Source of the DNA: Flavobacterium endophyticum
GTDB lineage: Bacteria > Bacteroidota > Bacteroidia > Flavobacteriales > Flavobacteriaceae
Direction: 5' to 3'
DNA: 64,000 bases
Assembly (NCBI RefSeq): GCF_003634455.1
Contig: NZ_RBLC01000003.1
Span: 284,286 to 348,285 of the forward strand
Shown here: positions 9,085 to 17,667 of the stretch, in pieces
Position numbering within the stretch: the stretch's first letter is position 1
Layout: every line of letters begins with the position of its first letter
The notes under the pieces: generated by a model
Told to the model about the DNA's origin: nothing
Seen by the model: the letters and a program-made list of their open reading frames with translations, nothing else
Database searches by the model: none
Position numbers and translations under genes: made by a program

Positions 9085-9104
9085 GTTTCATTTTTTTCTG
9101 AAAG
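9085..9104. promoter_or_regulatory. Second palindrome GTTTCA-N8-TGAAAG between the regulator and the DCC-type gene
   Basis: Same 6-8-6 layout and same right flank as the palindrome at 8517-8536, differing at the first base of the left arm. Unlike the first copy, no TAnnTTTG box follows at the proper distance. It could be an internal operator for the downstream genes. Confidence 0.4.
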
Positions 9105-9144
9105 TTTAAAATACTATTATAACCATTAATCAAAACTATTGATT

Positions 9145-9972
9145 ATGAAAACACTTGAGCACCAAACCTTACTTTATGACGAAGACTGTCCGCTCTGTCA
9201 AGCCTATACAACAGGTTTTATAAAAGCAGGAATGTTGGATAAGAATGGCAAAAAACCTTTCTCAAAACTTACTGATGAAGAACACAGTTTCATTGATTTT
9301 AAAAGAGCTTCTAATGAAATTGCTTTAGTCGATAACCAAAACAAAACCGTAACTTATGGAATCGACAGCTTGCTGAAAGTGATTGGAAATTCTTTTCCTT
9401 GGATGGAAAAAGTCGGAAACATTTCTCCAATAAAATACTTATTGAAAAAACTGTATTCATTTATCTCTTATAACCGAAAAGTAATTATTCCGAATAAAAA
9501 AACAGAACAGAATATTTTGCAATGCATTCCAAGTTTTAATTACAAATACAGAATTATTTACATCCTTTTTGCAATAATCATTACGGCTTTCACGCTTTAT
9601 AATTACTCAGGATTGTTTCAAGATTTACCAAAAGGGAATTTTAGCAGGGAAGCTATCTTAGCTTTCGGACAAATTATTTTTCAAAGCCCATTTCTATTAA
9701 AATTCGACAAAAAGACTGTTCTAAATTATGTCGGAAATCTGATGACAGTTTCCCTATTTGGCTCTCTTCTTTTGACTCCGGTTTTACTGCTAAATCAATT
9801 CCTAGAAATCCCAGAAATTATAATTCTAAGCTGGTTCGCTATTACCGTTCTGCTGATGTTCATCGAACATTTCCGAAGAATTAAAATTCTACAACTCCCT
9901 CCCTATCTTTCTTACACTTGGGCAGTCTACAGGATTATTGCCTTAATTATCATCTTAAATTTATACGTATGA
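9145..9972 (+). CDS. DCC-type thiol-disulfide oxidoreductase-like membrane protein
   Basis: A 275-residue protein. Residues 10-18 are LYDEDCPLC, the DxxCxxC motif that names the DCC1-like family, with cysteines 15 and 18 as the predicted redox pair. The family is loosely related to thioredoxin-fold proteins and is poorly characterised. From about residue 135 the protein turns hydrophobic with about four membrane segments (for example around IIYILFAIIITAFTL and IIILSWFAITVLLMF). The ATG at 9145 is used because a TTG at 9139 adds only two residues. Its stop overlaps the next start as ATGA, so the two are translationally coupled. Confidence 0.78.
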   Translation: MKTLEHQTLLYDEDCPLCQAYTTGFIKAGMLDKNGKKPFSKLTDEEHSFIDFKRASNEIALVDNQNKTVTYGIDSLLKVIGNSFPWMEKVGNISPIKYLLKKLYSFISYNRKVIIPNKKTEQNILQCIPSFNYKYRIIYILFAIIITAFTLYNYSGLFQDLPKGNFSREAILAFGQIIFQSPFLLKFDKKTVLNYVGNLMTVSLFGSLLLTPVLLLNQFLEIPEIIILSWFAITVLLMFIEHFRRIKILQLPPYLSYTWAVYRIIALIIILNLYV

Positions 9973-10874
9973 AAAAGCTTATAATCGCAGCAGGAACAGG
10001 ATTCTTAGGCCAAGTTTTGGCGAATCATTTTAAAGATAAATTCAAAGAAATAATTATCCTTACCAGAGGAGATTCTAAAATAAAAGACGGCATCAACTAT
10101 ATAAAATGGAATGCCAAAACATTTTCTGGTTGGGAAAAAGAATTAGAAAATACCGACGTGCTTATTAATCTTGCAGGCAAATCTGTAGATTGTAGGTATA
10201 CGGAAGAAAACAAAAAAGAGATTCTCGATTCAAGACTCGAAAGCACTCGCATTCTAAATCTTGCCGTTCTTCATTGTCAAAACCCTCCAAAACATTGGCT
10301 AAACTCTTCAACTTCCACAATATATAGGCATTCATTAGACAAACAAATGGATGAGGTCGATGGTGAAATCGGAGATGATTTTTCTATGAATGTTGCCAAA
10401 TCTTGGGAAAAGGCTTTTTTTGAAACCGAAACGCCAACAACTAGAAAAACAGCGCTGAGAACTTCAATAGTATTAGGCAAAAAAGGAGGCGCATTTCTTC
10501 CTTTGAAAAATCTAGCGAAAATAGGTTTTGGAGGTAAACAAGGAAAAGGCAACCAATTTATCAGCTGGGTTCATGAAAAGGATTTTGCCAGGGCGTTAGA
10601 ATTTATTCTTGAAAAAGAATTGACCGGAGTCGTAAATATTGTTTCTCCAAAACCGATTCGAAATGCTTCTTTTATGAAAGCACTTCGCAAAAGTTTAGGC
10701 ATTCCAGCCGGAATTCCGATTAATGAAAAGCTTTTGAAATTTGGAGCAAAAATCATTGGTACCGAAACAGAATTAGTATTAAAAAGCAGAAATGTAATTC
10801 CGAAACGATTATTAGAAAATGGTTTTGAGTTTGAATTTGGAGATTTGGAAATGGCTTTAAAGAATTTAAAATAA
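9969..10874 (+). CDS. TIGR01777-family NAD(P)-dependent epimerase
   Basis: An extended SDR of 301 residues. The nucleotide loop GTGFLG is at residues 9-14, and the family-specific INLAGKSVDCRYTEENKKEI and LDSRLESTRIL follow, then SSTSTIY where the catalytic Ser would be. Members (YfcH, SDR39U1) have no settled substrate. In many members a fusion or neighbour carries a membrane or START-like domain; here the neighbour is the DCC membrane protein, which overlaps by four bases (ATGA). The likely operon is regulator, DCC protein, epimerase. An upstream in-frame ATG at 9918 lies inside the previous gene and is not credible. Confidence 0.87.
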   Translation: MKKLIIAAGTGFLGQVLANHFKDKFKEIIILTRGDSKIKDGINYIKWNAKTFSGWEKELENTDVLINLAGKSVDCRYTEENKKEILDSRLESTRILNLAVLHCQNPPKHWLNSSTSTIYRHSLDKQMDEVDGEIGDDFSMNVAKSWEKAFFETETPTTRKTALRTSIVLGKKGGAFLPLKNLAKIGFGGKQGKGNQFISWVHEKDFARALEFILEKELTGVVNIVSPKPIRNASFMKALRKSLGIPAGIPINEKLLKFGAKIIGTETELVLKSRNVIPKRLLENGFEFEFGDLEMALKNLK

Positions 10875-10876
10875 CC

Positions 10877-10908
10877 AACCCTGACAGCGTTGAAACGCTG
10901 TCAGGGTT
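10877..10908. terminator. Perfect 14-bp hairpin between convergent genes (bidirectional terminator or repeat element)
   Basis: AACCCTGACAGCGT, loop TGAA, ACGCTGTCAGGGTT: a perfect stem placed between the epimerase stop (10874) and the stop of the minus-strand gene (10916). There is no run of T on the plus side and only a weak one on the minus side, so it may be a dispersed palindromic element serving as a terminator. Confidence 0.65.
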
Positions 10909-10915
10909 ATAACAA

Positions 10916-11725
10916 TCAAACCAAATAAATCATCCCTAACCAAAAAATCGGAATACTTTCCACCCAAAAAGAAGTATAATATTTCGAACGATTTTGATTT
11001 GCAAATAGCATAAAAAGAGCAGTCGTAATAACCAAAATAGCATTGACAAAAAGCTGGTTAATATCGATTGTGCTTTTCAAAAACTCCAAGAAATAAAGCG
11101 GAATAAGTATAAGTATTCCTAAGATTTTGGTTTTTTCCACTCCTATTCTTTGAGGTACGGTTTTCAGAGCAGGATCATCTGTTTTCAAGTCGATGATTTC
11201 AAATATCAGAATTAGGCTGATGACTAATAAAAATCGCTGGCAGCATTTGAGAATTACATCTGAAAAGACTTCGGTTCCTGCGTTCAGCAAAGGCAGCAAA
11301 GTGGTAACGCCAGACCAGCAAATAGCTACGATATAAATCTTGACACCGCTCCAATTCCGTATATTTTTTTTCTTCGAAAAAACGGGAACCGTATACAAAA
11401 ATGTCAGTCCAAAGAAGATTATCGCAGTTATCTGAGTAACACTGCCCAAACAAAAAAAGAAAAAAGCAGTAGTCAAAAGCGAAATAACGCTCACTATTGC
11501 AATCGCTTTTAATTCAAATCGTAATGGCTTTTTATTCCGAAAAAAATCTTCGTATTTGATAAAGTTATATCCGAAAATTGTTCCAAAAAACGCAAAGCCG
11601 GCCATCGGTAAATCAAAGCTATTTTGGAACATGTGATTGGTCATCAGAACCAGCGACAGAACAGCAACAGCTACATGGATGCTTCCATTTATATAAAAAT
11701 CAAATAGTCGTCTGATAGCCTGCAT
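10916..11725 (-). CDS. UbiA-like polytopic membrane protein
   Basis: A 269-residue protein with about eight predicted membrane segments. YNFIKYEDFFR (near residue 54) and FEIIDLKTDDPALKTVPQRI (near residue 175) sit where UbiA-superfamily prenyltransferases carry their two Asp-rich motifs; the second is fairly good, the first is degenerate (Asn/Glu/Asp, not NDxxD). UbiA enzymes transfer isoprenoid chains to aromatic acceptors in quinone or haem A synthesis, but the weak first motif means activity is uncertain. It stands alone on the minus strand, converging with the epimerase and divergent from gcvP. Confidence 0.62.
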   Translation of the reverse strand: MQAIRRLFDFYINGSIHVAVAVLSLVLMTNHMFQNSFDLPMAGFAFFGTIFGYNFIKYEDFFRNKKPLRFELKAIAIVSVISLLTTAFFFFCLGSVTQITAIIFFGLTFLYTVPVFSKKKNIRNWSGVKIYIVAICWSGVTTLLPLLNAGTEVFSDVILKCCQRFLLVISLILIFEIIDLKTDDPALKTVPQRIGVEKTKILGILILIPLYFLEFLKSTIDINQLFVNAILVITTALFMLFANQNRSKYYTSFWVESIPIFWLGMIYLV

Positions 11726-11823
11726 ACTGCAAAAATAACGAAACTGTTAACAACACGGTATTTTCGTTGAAAATTTCCTAAAAAAACCATGTTAAAAAAG
11801 GATTTATTTTTGAGATTAATAAG

Positions 11824-11831
11824 TACTTTTG
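11824..11831 (+). promoter_or_regulatory. TAnnTTTG -7 box for gcvP
   Basis: TACTTTTG, exact consensus, 31 bases before the gcvP ATG. A TTTTTG at 11807-11812 is too close to be its -33 partner. Confidence 0.5.
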
Positions 11832-11862
11832 TGCCACAAAAAACAACCCACTACAATATTAT

Positions 11863-14712
11863 ATGAAAACAGATGCTTTTGCTTTAAGACATATCGGTCC
11901 GAGAGAAAACGATTTGCAGCACATGCTGAAAACTATTGGTGTTGAATCAATTGACCAGTTGATTTATGAAACGCTTCCGGATGATATCCGTCTAAAAGCG
12001 CCATTGAATTTAGAACCAGCAATGACTGAATATGAATATTTGAATCACATTCAGAAATTAGGAAATAAAAATAAAGTATTCAAATCATATATTGGTTTGG
12101 GTTATCATCCAGCTATCGTTCCTGCGGCTATCCAAAGAAATGTTTTTGAAAATCCAGGATGGTACACGGCATATACGCCGTACCAAGCTGAAATCGCACA
12201 AGGCCGTTTAGAAGCTTTATTGAATTACCAAACGACTGTTATCGAATTGACAGGAATGGAAATTGCCAACGCTTCTTTACTTGACGAAGGAACTGCCGCT
12301 GCAGAAGCTATGGCGTTGCTTTTCGACGTAAGAACACGCGACCAAAAGAAAAACAATACAAACAAATTCTTCGTTTCTGAAGAAATATTGCCACAGACTT
12401 TATCAGTCCTACAAACTCGTTCGACTCCAATTGGCGTAGAATTAGTTATCGGAAACCATGAAGAATTTACTTTCGGAAATGATTTCTTTGGAGCTATTCT
12501 TCAATACCCAGGTAAATTTGGACAAGTCTATGATTACGCTGGATTTATTTCTCAAGCAAAATCAAACGAAATAAAAGTAGCCGTTGCTGCTGACATCTTA
12601 AGCTTGGTAAAATTAACTTCTCCTGGTGAATTGGGAGCTGATGTAGTTGTTGGAACAACGCAACGTTTCGGAATTCCGATGGGTTATGGCGGCCCACACG
12701 CAGCTTATTTTGCTACAAAAGAAGAATACAAAAGAAGCATGCCGGGAAGAATCATCGGCGTGACTGTTGATACGAACGGAAACCGTGCACTTCGTATGGC
12801 TTTGCAGACTCGTGAACAGCATATCAAACGCGAAAAAGCAACTTCAAATATTTGTACGGCTCAAGTACTTTTGGCTGTTATGGCCGGAATGTATGCAGTA
12901 TATCACGGTCCAAAAGGATTGGAATATATCGCCGACAAAGTTCATGCTTCGGCAGTAACTACAGCAGAAGCCTTGAATAAAATCGGAATTACCCAAACGA
13001 ACACTTCTTTCTTCGACACGATTGTCGTGAAAGCAGATGCTCAAAAAGTAAAAGCGATTGCCGAGAAAAACGAATTCAATTTCTATTATATCGATAACGA
13101 AACGGTTTCCATTTCATTTAACGAAACAACCAGTTTGGCAGATATCAACACGATTGTGGCTATTTTTGCTGAAGCTGCAGGAAAAGAAACTGTGAAAGTA
13201 ACCGAATTAGCTACACAAATCAGCTACCAAGAAAGCTTAAACAGAACAAGTACTTTCTTGACACACGAGGTTTTCAACAAACACCATTCGGAAACAGCTT
13301 TAATGCGTTACATCAAAATGCTGGAAAGAAAAGATTTGGCTTTGAACCACTCGATGATTTCATTAGGATCTTGTACGATGAAATTGAACGCTGCAGCAGA
13401 AATGCTGCCGCTAAGCATGGCAAATTGGAATAACATTCACCCATTTGCTCCAGTAGAACAAGCGGAAGGATACCAAATCATGCTTAAAAAATTAGAAGAG
13501 CAGTTAAACGTTGTGACTGGTTTTGCCGGAACAACTTTACAGCCTAATTCTGGTGCTCAAGGCGAATATGCAGGTTTGATGGTTATTCGTGCGTACCACC
13601 AGTCAAGAGGCGAATCACACAGAAATATCGCTTTGATTCCAGCTTCGGCTCATGGAACAAACCCAGCAACGGCAACAATGGCAGGAATGCATGTTGTGGT
13701 AACAAAAACATCTGAAAACGGAAATATTGACGTTGAAGATTTAAGAGCAAAAGCAATTCAATATAAAGATAACTTGGCGTGTTTGATGGTAACTTATCCA
13801 TCGACTCACGGGGTATACGAAGCATCTATTATTGAGGTGACAAAAATTATCCATGAAAATGGAGGTCAAGTTTATATGGACGGTGCCAACATGAATGCAC
13901 AAGTTGGATTGACAAACCCAGCAACTATTGGTGCTGATGTTTGCCACTTGAACCTACATAAAACGTTTGCTATCCCTCACGGAGGTGGCGGACCTGGAGT
14001 TGGACCGATCTGTGTTGCAAAACACTTGGTAGAATTCTTGCCAACAAATCCAGTAATTGCAACAGGAGGCGACAACGCAATCACGGCAATTTCTGCAGCA
14101 CCTTGGGGTTCTGCTTTGGTTTGCTTGATTTCTTACGGATACATCACAATGCTTGGTGCTGAAGGCTTGACAAGCTCAACACATCATGCTATTTTGAATG
14201 CCAATTATATCAAAGAAAGATTAAACGGTCATTATGCGACTTTATATTCTGGAGAAATGGGACGTGCGGCTCACGAAATGATTATCGAATGTCGTCCGTT
14301 TAAAGAAAAAGGAATTGAAGTAACAGACATCGCAAAACGTTTGATGGATTACGGCTTCCATGCTCCGACAGTTTCTTTCCCTGTAGCTGGAACTTTGATG
14401 ATTGAGCCAACAGAAAGCGAAAACTTAGAAGAATTAGACCGTTTCTGCGATGCGATGATTTCCATCAGAAAAGAAATCGAGAACGCTTCTGCAGACGACA
14501 AAAATAACGTCTTGAAAAATTCTCCTCATACATTGGCAATGCTAACGGCGGACACTTGGGATTTTCCATACACAAGGGAAGACGCAGCTTTCCCATTAGA
14601 ATATATTGCTGAGAATAAATTCTGGCCATCAGTTCGTAGGGTTGATGATGCTTATGGAGACAGAAATTTAGTTTGTTCTTGTGCTCCGATAGAAGCTTAT
14701 ATGGAAAGTTAA
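11863..14712 (+). CDS. gcvP: Glycine dehydrogenase (decarboxylating), P-protein of the glycine cleavage system
   Basis: PLP enzyme that decarboxylates glycine and passes the aminomethyl group to the lipoyl arm of H-protein. At 949 residues it is the fused single-chain form. The N-terminal half shows RHIGP and YTAYTPYQAEIAQGRLEALL; the C-terminal half shows the PLP segment with K700 in NLHKTFAIPHGGGGPGVGP. GSCTMKLNAAAEM is also characteristic. The other glycine cleavage genes (gcvT, gcvH) are not in the window. The gene has its own promoter box and a strong terminator and looks monocistronic. Confidence 0.98.
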   Translation: MKTDAFALRHIGPRENDLQHMLKTIGVESIDQLIYETLPDDIRLKAPLNLEPAMTEYEYLNHIQKLGNKNKVFKSYIGLGYHPAIVPAAIQRNVFENPGWYTAYTPYQAEIAQGRLEALLNYQTTVIELTGMEIANASLLDEGTAAAEAMALLFDVRTRDQKKNNTNKFFVSEEILPQTLSVLQTRSTPIGVELVIGNHEEFTFGNDFFGAILQYPGKFGQVYDYAGFISQAKSNEIKVAVAADILSLVKLTSPGELGADVVVGTTQRFGIPMGYGGPHAAYFATKEEYKRSMPGRIIGVTVDTNGNRALRMALQTREQHIKREKATSNICTAQVLLAVMAGMYAVYHGPKGLEYIADKVHASAVTTAEALNKIGITQTNTSFFDTIVVKADAQKVKAIAEKNEFNFYYIDNETVSISFNETTSLADINTIVAIFAEAAGKETVKVTELATQISYQESLNRTSTFLTHEVFNKHHSETALMRYIKMLERKDLALNHSMISLGSCTMKLNAAAEMLPLSMANWNNIHPFAPVEQAEGYQIMLKKLEEQLNVVTGFAGTTLQPNSGAQGEYAGLMVIRAYHQSRGESHRNIALIPASAHGTNPATATMAGMHVVVTKTSENGNIDVEDLRAKAIQYKDNLACLMVTYPSTHGVYEASIIEVTKIIHENGGQVYMDGANMNAQVGLTNPATIGADVCHLNLHKTFAIPHGGGGPGVGPICVAKHLVEFLPTNPVIATGGDNAITAISAAPWGSALVCLISYGYITMLGAEGLTSSTHHAILNANYIKERLNGHYATLYSGEMGRAAHEMIIECRPFKEKGIEVTDIAKRLMDYGFHAPTVSFPVAGTLMIEPTESENLEELDRFCDAMISIRKEIENASADDKNNVLKNSPHTLAMLTADTWDFPYTREDAAFPLEYIAENKFWPSVRRVDDAYGDRNLVCSCAPIEAYMES

Positions 14713-14731
14713 TTCCTTAAAATAGATCGAT

Positions 14732-14768
14732 AAAAACCGATAGTTTTAAAATCTATCGGTTTTTTTTA
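14732..14768 (+). terminator. Rho-independent terminator after gcvP
   Basis: Perfect 12-bp stem AAAAACCGATAG (14732-14743) / CTATCGGTTTTT (14753-14764) running into a T tract. Confidence 0.9.
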
Positions 14769-14793
14769 TATCTGAACATAAAAAATTACAGCA

Positions 14794-14824
14794 TAAAAAA
14801 ATGCCCCGACTTCTCGAGGCATTT
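14794..14824 (-). terminator. Rho-independent terminator for the small exported protein (minus strand)
   Basis: On the minus strand AAATGCCTCG, a six-base loop, CGGGGCATTT and then a T tract; one wobble in the stem. It lies 22 bases beyond the stop of the gene at 14846. Confidence 0.82.
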
Positions 14825-14845
14825 GATTTATTAAGAAAACTTATA

Positions 14846-15370
14846 TTAGTATTTGTAAGCTACTCCTTTTTTGATAGCTTGAGAGCCGCCTAATGAATTT
14901 GAACTAGCTCCAACAGTAGTCTTGTCAGCAGTTAATAAAATAAAAGGACATCCAAGTTTGGCTGCTTCCATTTTTAGTTTTTTCTCTGCTTTTTTATCTC
15001 CTGTATTTCCTGTTTGGAAGTTAATTAGACCTGTTTTTCCTCTAACTTCTTCACCTTTTTTCAATCCAGCGATATACGATTTTTCTTCTAGGATTACGAC
15101 TTTTTCCCAATCTTTTTCAGAGTTCACAATAATTTTTTCAGAAACCTCTTCTACTCTTCCGCTTTTTCCGTAAACGATTTTTTCAATGGCATACTTACCA
15201 ATAGAATTTTCTGCATCTTCACCATCATATTTAAACACGATAACATATTCATCCAAGCGGATTACTTTTCCATTAACAGTTTCTCCATTGTGCTTGAAGA
15301 TTTTGTCAGTCTGTGCAAAAATTAATGAAGAGGTCATTAACAACATCAGTAATAAAATACTTTTTTTCAT
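14846..15370 (-). CDS. Small exported protein of unknown function
   Basis: A 174-residue protein with a clear signal peptide (MKKSILLLMLLMTSSLIFAQ). The mature part begins with FKHNGETVNGKVIRLDEYVI, a short beta segment also seen loosely in the exported protein at 47974 (TNGEITTGYIKEF-like), and then charged sequence with GLKKGEEVRGKTG. I recognise no catalytic motif. The start at 15370 is chosen over an upstream in-frame ATG at 15412 because a TATATTTG box lies between them and because the signal peptide begins exactly there. Confidence 0.75.
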   Translation of the reverse strand: MKKSILLLMLLMTSSLIFAQTDKIFKHNGETVNGKVIRLDEYVIVFKYDGEDAENSIGKYAIEKIVYGKSGRVEEVSEKIIVNSEKDWEKVVILEEKSYIAGLKKGEEVRGKTGLINFQTGNTGDKKAEKKLKMEAAKLGCPFILLTADKTTVGASSNSLGGSQAIKKGVAYKY

Positions 15371-15400
15371 TTTTTCTAAGTTAATTGTTGATTTTGGCGC

Positions 15401-15408
15401 CAAATATA
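15401..15408 (-). promoter_or_regulatory. TAnnTTTG -7 box for the exported protein at 14846
   Basis: TATATTTG on the minus strand, 30 bases before the chosen ATG at 15370. Confidence 0.5.
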
Positions 15409-15489
15409 ACATTTTTACTTACAAAAAAAACATAATTTGTTTTTTAATCCTCAAGATATTAACCTAATTTTAAACTTTTCCGAAATAAC

Positions 15490-15867
15490 ATGATAAAAGA
15501 TATTGAAAATCGTGAGGATTTAGTAATGTTAATGTCCAAATTCTACAATAAACTACTTAAAGACAACACGATAAGCTACTTATTTACTGACATCGCCAAA
15601 ATAAACCTTGAAGAACATCTTCCTATTATTACAGATTTCTGGAACCTGAGCTTGTTTGGCAAAGGCAATTATAAAAATAACGTACTCCAACTTCACTTAG
15701 ACCTCAATAAAAAGTCAAATTTAACGCCTGAACACTTCAAAACATGGCTTGCTACCTTTAATTTGACTGTTGATGAAAACTTTTCAGGAGAAAATTCGGA
15801 ACGGATTAAAACCAAAGCTTTATCCATTTCGACCGTTATGCAGATTAAATTACACAAATCAGCATAA
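15490..15867 (+). CDS. Group III truncated hemoglobin
   Basis: A 125-residue haem protein. The helix pattern is that of group III (P-class) globins: FYNKLL in helix B, EEHLPIITDFWNLSLFG, and LTPEHFKTWLATF, in which H82 is the likely proximal haem ligand. Group III globins have been linked to oxygen or nitric oxide chemistry in a few bacteria; the role is not settled. It lies alone between the exported protein (divergent) and the KAS III-like gene. Confidence 0.88.
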   Translation: MIKDIENREDLVMLMSKFYNKLLKDNTISYLFTDIAKINLEEHLPIITDFWNLSLFGKGNYKNNVLQLHLDLNKKSNLTPEHFKTWLATFNLTVDENFSGENSERIKTKALSISTVMQIKLHKSA

Positions 15868-15992
15868 AATAAAAGCATATCATTAATATTCTTTCAAAAA
15901 AATGACGATATCATAATTATATGCATGCATAGCATTTTTTGTTGTCGGCCCATTAATTTTTAATACATTAGCATAATCTATAAACTTTCAAG

Positions 15993-17051
15993 ATGAATAT
16001 AAAAATAATTGGTTCTGGCAGTTACATTCCAGAAATCAAAATAACAAACCAAGATTTTGATAAGCATGTTTTTCTAAGTGAAGATGGAACGCCTTTGTCT
16101 CATTCTACAGAAGTCATTATTGGAAAATTTAAAGATATTACCGGAATAGAAGAACGTCGTTATGTCGACAACGAATTGCTTGCTTCCGACATCGCTTTTT
16201 TGGCATCACAACGTGCCATAGAAGATGCAAAAATTGACCCTGAAACAATTGACTATATCATACTTGCGCATAATTTTGGAGATGTAAAACACGGCAAAAT
16301 TCAGTCAGACATGATTCCGAGTTTGGCCTCAAGAGTCAAACATAGGCTTCAGATTAAAAATCCGAAATGCGTGGCCTATGATATTCTTTTCGGATGTCCG
16401 GGATGGATTGAAGGTACGCTCCAAGCTAACGCTTACATCAAATCAGGAATGGCCAAACGCTGCCTTGTGATTGGAGCTGAAACGCTTTCAAGAGTTATCG
16501 ATCCGCATGATCGTGATTCGATGATTTATGCCGATGGTGCCGGAGCGACCATTGTAGAAGGCACGGAAGATAGCGAAGGAATATTATCGTATGAAAGCGC
16601 CACATTTGCATATGAAGAAGCCAACTACTTGTATTTTGGAGAATCCTATAATAAAGATTTGGATCCAGACGTACGTTATATCAAAATGTTCGGCCGTAAA
16701 ATCTATGAATTTGCATTGAGCCAAGTTCCCTGTGCCATGAAGAGCTGCCTTGAGAAAAGCGGTATTGATATTTCTGAAGTCAAAAAGATTCTTATACATC
16801 AGGCCAACGAAAAAATGGACGAGGCAATAATTCACCGATTTTATAAATTATTTCAGCAAACGCCGCCCAAAGACATTATGCCAATGAGCATCCATAAATT
16901 TGGCAATAGCAGCGTTGCAACAGTCCCAACCTTATACGACCTTTTAATGAAAGGAAAAATCGAAAATCAGAAACTTCATAAGGGAGATGTTATTATCTTT
17001 GCATCCGTTGGCGCAGGAATGAATGTCAACGCATTTACTTATAGACTATAA
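15993..17051 (+). CDS. 3-oxoacyl-ACP synthase III (FabH)-family protein
   Basis: A thiolase-fold condensing enzyme of 352 residues with the Cys-His-Asn triad intact: C135 in YDILFGCPGW, H269 in KILIHQANEK and N305 in HKFGNSSVA. Length and the acidic active-site flank differ from housekeeping FabH, and Bacteroidota normally carry several paralogues, so it may use a branched, aryl or other special primer. The following genes (methyltransferase, GT2) point to a lipid or glycolipid modification pathway, but this is inference. Confidence 0.9.
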   Translation: MNIKIIGSGSYIPEIKITNQDFDKHVFLSEDGTPLSHSTEVIIGKFKDITGIEERRYVDNELLASDIAFLASQRAIEDAKIDPETIDYIILAHNFGDVKHGKIQSDMIPSLASRVKHRLQIKNPKCVAYDILFGCPGWIEGTLQANAYIKSGMAKRCLVIGAETLSRVIDPHDRDSMIYADGAGATIVEGTEDSEGILSYESATFAYEEANYLYFGESYNKDLDPDVRYIKMFGRKIYEFALSQVPCAMKSCLEKSGIDISEVKKILIHQANEKMDEAIIHRFYKLFQQTPPKDIMPMSIHKFGNSSVATVPTLYDLLMKGKIENQKLHKGDVIIFASVGAGMNVNAFTYRL

Positions 17052-17060
17052 AAAGTTCCA

Positions 17061-17120
17061 GTTTCAGGTTTCAAGCTGTCATTGCAATACTTTGAAAACT
17101 TGAAACCTTAAACTTGAAAC
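17061..17120. repeat. Heptanucleotide repeat clusters in inverted arrangement
   Basis: GTTTCAGGTTTCAAG (17061-17075) and CTTGAAACCTTAAAC (17099-17113) are inverted copies (14 of 15 positions). CTTGAAAC is then repeated at 17113-17120. Each arm is built of seven-base units (GTTTCAG/GTTTCAA and CTTGAAA/CCTTAAA/CTTGAAA). The last copy ends three bases before the next ATG. Confidence 0.6.
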
Positions 17121-17123
17121 ACG

Positions 17124-17654
17124 ATGTACGAAAAAACGTTTCCGAATAAAAGATTCAAGCATACGCTGGATTTTTTAAACAAGCATATTACTACTTCAGA
17201 AACAATCCTCGATTTAGGAGTGGAAAATCCATTCTCAAAAATCATGAAAGAGGAAGGTTTTAAAGTCCTAAACACGACAGGTGAAGATCTGGACAATGAC
17301 CAGGCTGCGCTTCAGGGAGAGCACTATACTGTAACAACAGCATTTGAAATATTCGAGCATCTGTTGAATCCTTATACCGTATTGCAAAATATAAAATCCG
17401 ACAAGCTATTTATTTCTATACCGTTGCGTCTTTGGTTTTCACCGGCCTATCGCAGCAAAACTGATATGTGGGACCGCCATTATCACGAATTTGAGGATTG
17501 GCAGCTCGACTGGCTGTTGGAAAAAACAGGCTGGAAAATAATCGACAGGCAAAAATGGACAAATCCAGTCAAGAAATTTGGAATCAGACCCTTATTGCGA
17601 AGATTCACGAACAGATATTATATTGTTTATGCTGAGAAAATTCATAATTCATAA
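17124..17654 (+). CDS. Class I SAM-dependent methyltransferase
   Basis: A compact Rossmann-like methyltransferase of 176 residues. Motif I appears as ETILDLGVENPFS (residues about 27-39), the acidic loop as LNTTGEDLDN, and motif IV/post-I as TAFEIFEHLLNPYTVL; SIPLRLWFSP follows. The glycine-rich loop is less regular than usual (GVENP instead of GxGxG), so the cofactor site should be treated as probable. The C-terminus runs into a tandem heptamer repeat that supplies the stop codon. GT2 follows 13 bases downstream. Confidence 0.8.
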   Translation: MYEKTFPNKRFKHTLDFLNKHITTSETILDLGVENPFSKIMKEEGFKVLNTTGEDLDNDQAALQGEHYTVTTAFEIFEHLLNPYTVLQNIKSDKLFISIPLRLWFSPAYRSKTDMWDRHYHEFEDWQLDWLLEKTGWKIIDRQKWTNPVKKFGIRPLLRRFTNRYYIVYAEKIHNS

Positions 17655-17666
17655 TTCATAATTCAT
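17640..17666. repeat. Tandem ATTCATA heptamer repeat
   Basis: Nearly four copies of ATTCATA span the 3' end of the methyltransferase gene (including its stop codon) and the spacer before the GT2 start. Length changes here would alter the methyltransferase C-terminus. Confidence 0.75.
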
Positions 17667-17667
17667 T

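Noticed and set aside
11807..11812. TTTTTG as -33 box for gcvP
   Set aside because: Only 11 bases before the -7 box instead of 19-20.
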